Positions 5,371 to 8,120 of a DNA stretch of 8,120 nt are shown piece after piece. The stretch's first letter is position 1, and every line of letters starts with the position of its first letter. Source of the DNA: Burkholderiales bacterium (lineage in GTDB: Bacteria > Pseudomonadota > Gammaproteobacteria > Burkholderiales > Burkholderiaceae); assembly GCA_947372535.1 (NCBI GenBank), contig CANBUA010000225.1, positions 1 to 8,120 on the forward strand, written 5' to 3'. The position numbers and the translations under genes are program-made. Under the pieces are notes generated by a model that was given only the letters and a program-made list of their open reading frames with translations, did no database searches and had not been told where the DNA came from.

Positions 5371-6912
5371 ATGAGCTCCATTCCTCCCCGTCGTCGCCCT
5401 GCGCGTCCGGCATCGTCTTCCAGCGGTGCAACCAGCCACGCGCAACGCCCCGACACCCGAGGCGGCCCCCGCCGCTCCGACCAGGCCGGCGATCGTGCTT
5501 CGCCCAGGTCGTTCGAGCGCGCGCCCGCGCCGCGCCCGCCGGTCAAACGCGACCTTGCGCCCGCACTCTTCCTGCCTTGTGCCGCCGGCGTCGAGGCCTT
5601 GCTGGTCGAGGAAGTCACGCCTCTCCTGGCCCACTTGCCATTGACCGTGGCCGCAGGCCGTGGCGGCGTGTTGGTGCAACTCAAGCAGGCACCCGGCGCC
5701 CATTCGGTGTCTGACCTGCCCTTCGATGTCACCGGCCCCCAGGCGCCCGTGATCATCGAAGCCGTGTTCCTGCTGAACCTGCACAGCCGCCTGGCGCAGC
5801 GCGTGCTCTGGCGCGTTGCCCTGGGGCCCTATGTCAGCGAAGACCACGTTTACCAACTGGGCCTGCAAGTCATCTGGTCCGACTGGATCACCCCGCAGCA
5901 CACCCTGCGCGTGGACATCACCGCTCGCCACAGCCCGCTGCAAAGCCTTAACTTCGTCACCCTGCGCATCAAGGATGCTGTGTGCGACCAGTTGCGCGAG
6001 CAGACCGGCGAGCGCCCCAGCGTCGACACCTACCACCCGGACCTCTGCGTGCAACTGCACCTGGATACCGACGTGGCGCATCTCTACGTGGACACCTCCG
6101 GCGAGGCCTTGTTCAAGCGGGGCTGGCGTGAAGACAAGGGCGAGGCCCCTTTGAAGGAAACACTCGCCGCCGCCATGATTGCCGCCGCTGGGTGGAAAGG
6201 CCGTGCCAAAGACGGCCCGCTGCTGGACCCCTGCTGCGGCTCCGGCACGATCGCCATCGAGGCCGCCCAGATCGCCTGCGGCATCGCACCTGGCATGCTG
6301 CGCGGTTTCGCCTTCGAGCGACTGTTGCCCTTCGGTGGACACGAGGCGCTGTGGCAACGTCTGGTTGAGCAAGCCAAAGCCCAGGTGCACGCGCCGCAAG
6401 TGCGCATCTACACCGGCGATGTGTCCTTCCGCATGACCGATTTCGCCGAGCGCAACGCCCAGCGCGCTGGCGTGCACCATGCCATCGACTTCAAGACGGC
6501 CGACGCCCTGCAGCGCATGCCGCCCCAAGCTTCTGGCGTGATGATGTTCAACCCACCTTACGGCGAGCGCATCGACCCCAAGGGCACCGGCCAAGGCGGG
6601 TCCAGTGGCCTGTCACGCGCCGTCCGCGAAGATTTCAGCGGCCCCGAAGGCAACGAGTTCTTCTCGCGCCTGGCTTCGCACTGGAAACGCCAATATCCGG
6701 GCTGGACCGCCTGGGTGCTCTCGCCCGACATGAAGCTGCCCAGCGCCATGCGCCTCAAGGAAAGCCGCCGCACGGTGATGTTCAATGGCCCGATCGAATG
6801 CCGTCTGTTCCGATTCGATCTGGTGAGCGGGTCCGCACGTCCGGGCGCCGCGACATCGACATCGACAGAAGCCGGTGATGCGGCAACTTCAGTCGGTCCG
6901 ACCGAGGAGTGA
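5371..6912 (+). CDS. rlmL: THUMP-domain class I SAM-dependent RNA guanine methyltransferase (RlmL N-terminal-half type)
   Basis: Probable 23S rRNA guanine-N2 methyltransferase; E. coli RlmL makes m2G2445. From the ATG at 5371 the protein is 513 residues. Residues 1-60 are a low-complexity Arg/Pro/Ser-rich tail, followed by the start of the conserved fold (ALFLPCAAGVEALLVEEV). A THUMP RNA-binding region spans roughly 75-175, and then come the linker and Rossmann methyltransferase. SAM motif I is DPCCGSGTIAIEAA (286-299), and the catalytic NPPYGER begins at Asn394. The sequence ends in a Ser/Thr/Ala-rich tail after the last strand (CRLFRFDLV). There is no second methyltransferase domain, so it lacks the RlmK half present in the fused E. 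coli enzyme. The open frame extends to a TTG at 5341, but the ATG is preferred even though neither has a good Shine-Dalgarno. It lies 58 nt after the DUF599 gene. The target base is inferred from the family; the symbol denotes closest relative, not proof. Confidence 0.85.
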   Translation: MSSIPPRRRPARPASSSSGATSHAQRPDTRGGPRRSDQAGDRASPRSFERAPAPRPPVKRDLAPALFLPCAAGVEALLVEEVTPLLAHLPLTVAAGRGGVLVQLKQAPGAHSVSDLPFDVTGPQAPVIIEAVFLLNLHSRLAQRVLWRVALGPYVSEDHVYQLGLQVIWSDWITPQHTLRVDITARHSPLQSLNFVTLRIKDAVCDQLREQTGERPSVDTYHPDLCVQLHLDTDVAHLYVDTSGEALFKRGWREDKGEAPLKETLAAAMIAAAGWKGRAKDGPLLDPCCGSGTIAIEAAQIACGIAPGMLRGFAFERLLPFGGHEALWQRLVEQAKAQVHAPQVRIYTGDVSFRMTDFAERNAQRAGVHHAIDFKTADALQRMPPQASGVMMFNPPYGERIDPKGTGQGGSSGLSRAVREDFSGPEGNEFFSRLASHWKRQYPGWTAWVLSPDMKLPSAMRLKESRRTVMFNGPIECRLFRFDLVSGSARPGAATSTSTEAGDAATSVGPTEE

Positions 6913-6931
6913 TGTTCTGAGGGCCGGAAAT

Positions 6932-6951
6932 CGCGGCGTTCTGCGGCGTTC
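6932..6951. repeat. Two tandem copies of a 10-bp unit
   Basis: GCGGCGTTC occurs at 6933-6941 and 6943-6951, with a 10-bp period, in the 105-nt gap between the methyltransferase and rsmE 3' ends. No function is apparent. I see no convincing terminator hairpin with a T-run in this gap, only short stems such as AAGGC/GCCTT and a 5-bp stem over the rsmE stop. Confidence 0.5.
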
Positions 6952-7017
6952 AAGGGACTGCGTCATCTCAGTGATGGCAAGGCGGTTGCGGCGGCCTTCC
7001 TGGCTGATCACGCTGTC

Positions 7018-7776
7018 TCAGCTTTGCACCAATCCTGCCACCAGCGACAAGGCCATGAGCGGCGCGGTATCCGCCCGTAGCACCCGCGGCCCCAATCCCA
7101 CGGCCGCCCACCCCGCTTGCCGAGCCCAGGCCTCCTCCTCCGGTGACAAGCCCCCCTCGGGCCCGCTGAGAAAACACAGGCCGTGAGCCGCAGGTCCTTG
7201 CGCCAGCGCCTGGCCATCACCCAACCAAGGTAACAAAGCCTGTTGCGGCGCAAAGCTCAGCACCGCCCGCGCTCCTGTCCTGGCCGCAGGTGTCTCAAGC
7301 CAAGCCTTGACCGTGGTCACAGGATGAACCACCGGAATGCGTGTGCGCCCACTCTGCTCGCCCGCCGCCACCGCCACCGCGCGCCAATGCGCCACCTTCT
7401 TGGCTGCGCGATCGCCGTCCAGCCGCAGCACGGACCGGGCGCACATCAGAGGCTGGATGCCGCTGACGCCCAGCTCAGTCGCCTTTTCTACCAGGGCATC
7501 CATCCGGTCATTGGCCGGCATGCCAACAGCCAGCGTGATGGCCACCGGCAACTCGCGGTGAGCAGGCAGCGCCTCCCCCACGACGACACTCACCTCCTTG
7601 CGACCCATCTGCTGTACCTGCACCGCCCACTCGGTGCCATCGCCGCTGAACAGCACCAACGTGTCCCCCGGCTGAACCCGCAGCACCTGCGCATGCTTGG
7701 CCGCACCCTCCGGCAGGCTCAGCACAACACCTTTGACCAGAGCCTGGCCCCCTTCCACGAACAATCGAGGCGTCAC
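7018..7776 (-). CDS. rsmE: 16S rRNA (uracil(1498)-N(3))-methyltransferase RsmE
   Basis: SPOUT-family enzyme that methylates N3 of U1498 in helix 44 of 16S rRNA within the assembled 30S subunit. The 252-residue protein has the N-terminal PUA-like part (PRLFVEGG, then HAQVLRVQPGDTLVLFSGDG). The trefoil-knot methyltransferase signatures follow: MDALVEKATELGV (about 92-104), AAGEQSGRTRIP (about 137-148), FLSGPEGGLSPEE (202-214) and LGPRVLRADTAPL (228-240). In E. coli the last motif reads LRTET; here it is LRADT, a conservative acid-for-acid change next to an Ala. The GTG start at 7776 is supported by AGGAG 5 nt upstream on the - strand. Length matches the family (about 240-250). It is transcribed away from the rRNA operon on its right, and its 3' end faces the THUMP methyltransferase. 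Confidence 0.95.
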   Translation of the reverse strand: MTPRLFVEGGQALVKGVVLSLPEGAAKHAQVLRVQPGDTLVLFSGDGTEWAVQVQQMGRKEVSVVVGEALPAHRELPVAITLAVGMPANDRMDALVEKATELGVSGIQPLMCARSVLRLDGDRAAKKVAHWRAVAVAAGEQSGRTRIPVVHPVTTVKAWLETPAARTGARAVLSFAPQQALLPWLGDGQALAQGPAAHGLCFLSGPEGGLSPEEEAWARQAGWAAVGLGPRVLRADTAPLMALSLVAGLVQS

Positions 7777-7781
7777 GCCTG

Positions 7782-7786
7782 CTCCT
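7782..7786 (-). promoter_or_regulatory. Ribosome binding site of rsmE
   Basis: On the - strand AGGAG lies 5 nt before the GTG at 7776. This settles the non-ATG start, since the nearest in-frame alternatives downstream would cut into the conserved PRLFVEGG segment. Confidence 0.65.
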
Positions 7787-7864
7787 CTTCTCTATAGAAG
7801 AAGTCATTGTCACCGAGGGGCCAAACAGGGTGCCACCCCCGGCGATACCAGGGCGGCTTCAAAC

Positions 7865-7880
7865 TTTTTTCATCTTTTTT
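7865..7880 (+). promoter_or_regulatory. Phased T-tracts, probable UP element of the rRNA promoter
   Basis: Two runs of six T (7865-7870 and 7875-7880) are spaced exactly 10 bp apart. Relative to a start near 7926 they cover about -61 to -46, where the RNA polymerase alpha-subunit C-terminal domains bind UP elements. In-phase tracts also bend DNA. Confidence 0.5.
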
Positions 7881-7910
7881 GTTCAACATGGAGAGAGAGG
7901 TTCAAATCCA

Positions 7911-7919
7911 TGCCATAAT
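7911..7919 (+). promoter_or_regulatory. Extended -10 element of the rRNA operon promoter
   Basis: TGC followed by CATAAT is a TGn-extended -10 with five of six consensus matches, placing initiation near 7926. The expected -35 position (about 7890-7896) reads GAGAGA-like and does not match TTGACA, so the extension and the upstream T-tracts may compensate. A weaker alternative is TTGTTC (7879) with TCAAAT (7902) at a 17-nt spacing. Confidence 0.5.
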
Positions 7920-7942
7920 TGCCTTCTTCGCTGATCACGGCA

Positions 7943-7957
7943 CTGCAAAACAAGCAG
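7943..7957 (+). other. Possible boxB-like hairpin of the rRNA antitermination region
   Basis: CTGC and GCAG can pair around a 7-nt A-rich loop, upstream of boxA, where rRNA leaders often carry boxB. The stem is only 4 bp, so this is a weak call. Confidence 0.25.
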
Positions 7958-7978
7958 CCAGCCGGCAAAAACAGCAAC

Positions 7979-7995
7979 TGCTCTTTAAAAATTAA
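7979..7995 (+). promoter_or_regulatory. rRNA antitermination boxA
   Basis: TGCTCTTTAAAAATTAA closely matches the rrn boxA consensus (TGCTCTTTAACAATTTA in E. coli). In RNA it binds the NusB-NusE(S10) pair and SuhB, making polymerase resistant to Rho while it transcribes the non-coding rRNA. It lies about 55 nt after the predicted start and about 125 nt before the window end, as expected for a 16S leader. Confidence 0.88.
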
Positions 7996-8006
7996 CAGCC
8001 GATAAG

Positions 8007-8045
8007 CGTGGGTGTCTGGAACAAGTGTTGTGCCAGATGCTCATG
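8007..8045 (+). other. Long stem-loop in the 16S leader, containing the boxC-like segment
   Basis: Bases 8007-8019 pair with 8033-8045 over 13 consecutive positions (nine Watson-Crick, four G-T). An A/G mismatch (8020/8032) follows, then a 4-bp ACAA/TTGT stem closes on a GTG triloop. The boxC-like CGTGGGTGTC forms the 5' arm. The hairpin begins 11 nt after boxA and lies wholly in the transcribed leader. I found it by pairing the bases by hand; no folding energy was computed. Confidence 0.6.
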
Positions 8046-8120
8046 AAAAGATAGTAGATAGATGCTTATGCAGATATCTTCGATCAATTCTGAAATGAGT
8101 TTTGTAATTGCAGAGATTAA

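Larger units (their letters stand above)
7777..8120 (+). promoter_or_regulatory. rRNA operon promoter region and transcribed 16S leader
   Basis: This 344-nt stretch has no protein gene. Bases 7777-7860 are GC-rich and must hold the rsmE promoter (- strand). Bases 7861-7925 turn AT-rich with T-tracts and an extended -10. From about 7926 the sequence reads like a betaproteobacterial rRNA leader: TTCGCTGATCACG, boxA at 7979, GATAAGCGTGGGTG after it, then an AT-rich segment ending TAATTGCAGAGATTAA. That ending is what I remember directly before the 16S start (CTGAAGAGTTTGATCC) in Burkholderiales. The final two A residues may already be the first bases of mature 16S. The rRNA gene itself lies beyond the right edge, so this call rests on leader signals alone. 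Confidence 0.8.

Noticed and set aside
5188..6594. 468-residue open frame on the - strand
   Set aside because: It is antisense to the DUF599 and THUMP methyltransferase genes, both of which carry recognisable family motifs. Its product is Gly/Ala/His/Gln-rich without any domain, typical of shadow frames in GC-rich DNA.
6961..7022. Terminator between the THUMP methyltransferase and rsmE
   Set aside because: Only 5-bp stems with long loops and no T-run; not strong enough to call.
7243..7797. 184-residue open frame on the + strand opposite rsmE
   Set aside because: His/Arg/Gln-rich shadow of rsmE, which has all family motifs, a good ribosome binding site and full length.
7930..7967. Sigma-54 (-24/-12) promoter around GGCACTGC
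   Set aside because: GGCAC is present but TTGC is not at the required spacing. I found no convincing -24/-12 pair elsewhere by eye either.
1..8120. Mobile element, CRISPR array, prophage, toxin-antitoxin pair or tRNA
   Set aside because: No transposase or integrase, no spaced repeats, no small paired genes and no cloverleaf-like sequence seen. Gene content and codon use look uniformly chromosomal.

Overview
The window is an ordinary-looking stretch of chromosome from a GC-rich betaproteobacterium. Order Burkholderiales is most likely, and a Comamonadaceae/Sphaerotilaceae-type lineage fits best. The evidence is the strongly G/C-biased third codon positions, the SPOR-dsbA and lptA-lptB-rpoN gene neighbourhoods, the DUF599 membrane protein, and an rRNA operon leader with a betaproteobacterial-style boxA/boxC region. 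I see no phage, transposon, CRISPR, toxin-antitoxin or secretion-system genes. The species cannot be named from this sequence alone.

Layout from left to right. (1) Bases 1-979: the C-terminal end of a SPOR-domain envelope protein, then dsbA (periplasmic disulfide oxidase), both on the + strand. (2) Bases 1003-1440: a YidB-family (DUF937) gene on the - strand, convergent with dsbA. A perfect 9-bp inverted repeat at the junction has the dsbA stop codon in its loop. (3) Bases 1542-5312: a tightly packed + strand operon, lptA, lptB, rpoN and a four-helix DUF599 membrane protein, with junctions of -1, +23 and +2 nt. (4) Bases 5371-6912: a THUMP-domain RNA methyltransferase on the + strand (RlmL/YcbY N-terminal-half type). 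(5) Bases 7018-7776: rsmE (16S rRNA m3U1498 methyltransferase) on the - strand. (6) Bases 7777-8120: promoter and transcribed leader of a ribosomal RNA operon on the + strand. It carries phased T-tracts, an extended -10, boxA, a boxC-bearing stem-loop and the AT-rich pre-16S segment. The window stops at or within a few bases of the mature 16S rRNA 5' end.

The genes fall into three themes. The first is the envelope: SPOR protein, DsbA, LptA and LptB, the last two moving lipopolysaccharide to the outer membrane. The second is transcription: RpoN (sigma-54), genetically coupled to LptB and to the DUF599 protein. The third is ribosome making: a probable 23S guanine methyltransferase and RsmE, next to an rRNA operon that encodes RsmE's substrate.

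I did not find a clearly new system. The points most worth a second look are the rRNA leader stem-loop and its promoter architecture, the Tat-like signal on DsbA, the separation of lptA from lptC, and the uncharacterised DUF599 gene translationally packed behind rpoN.
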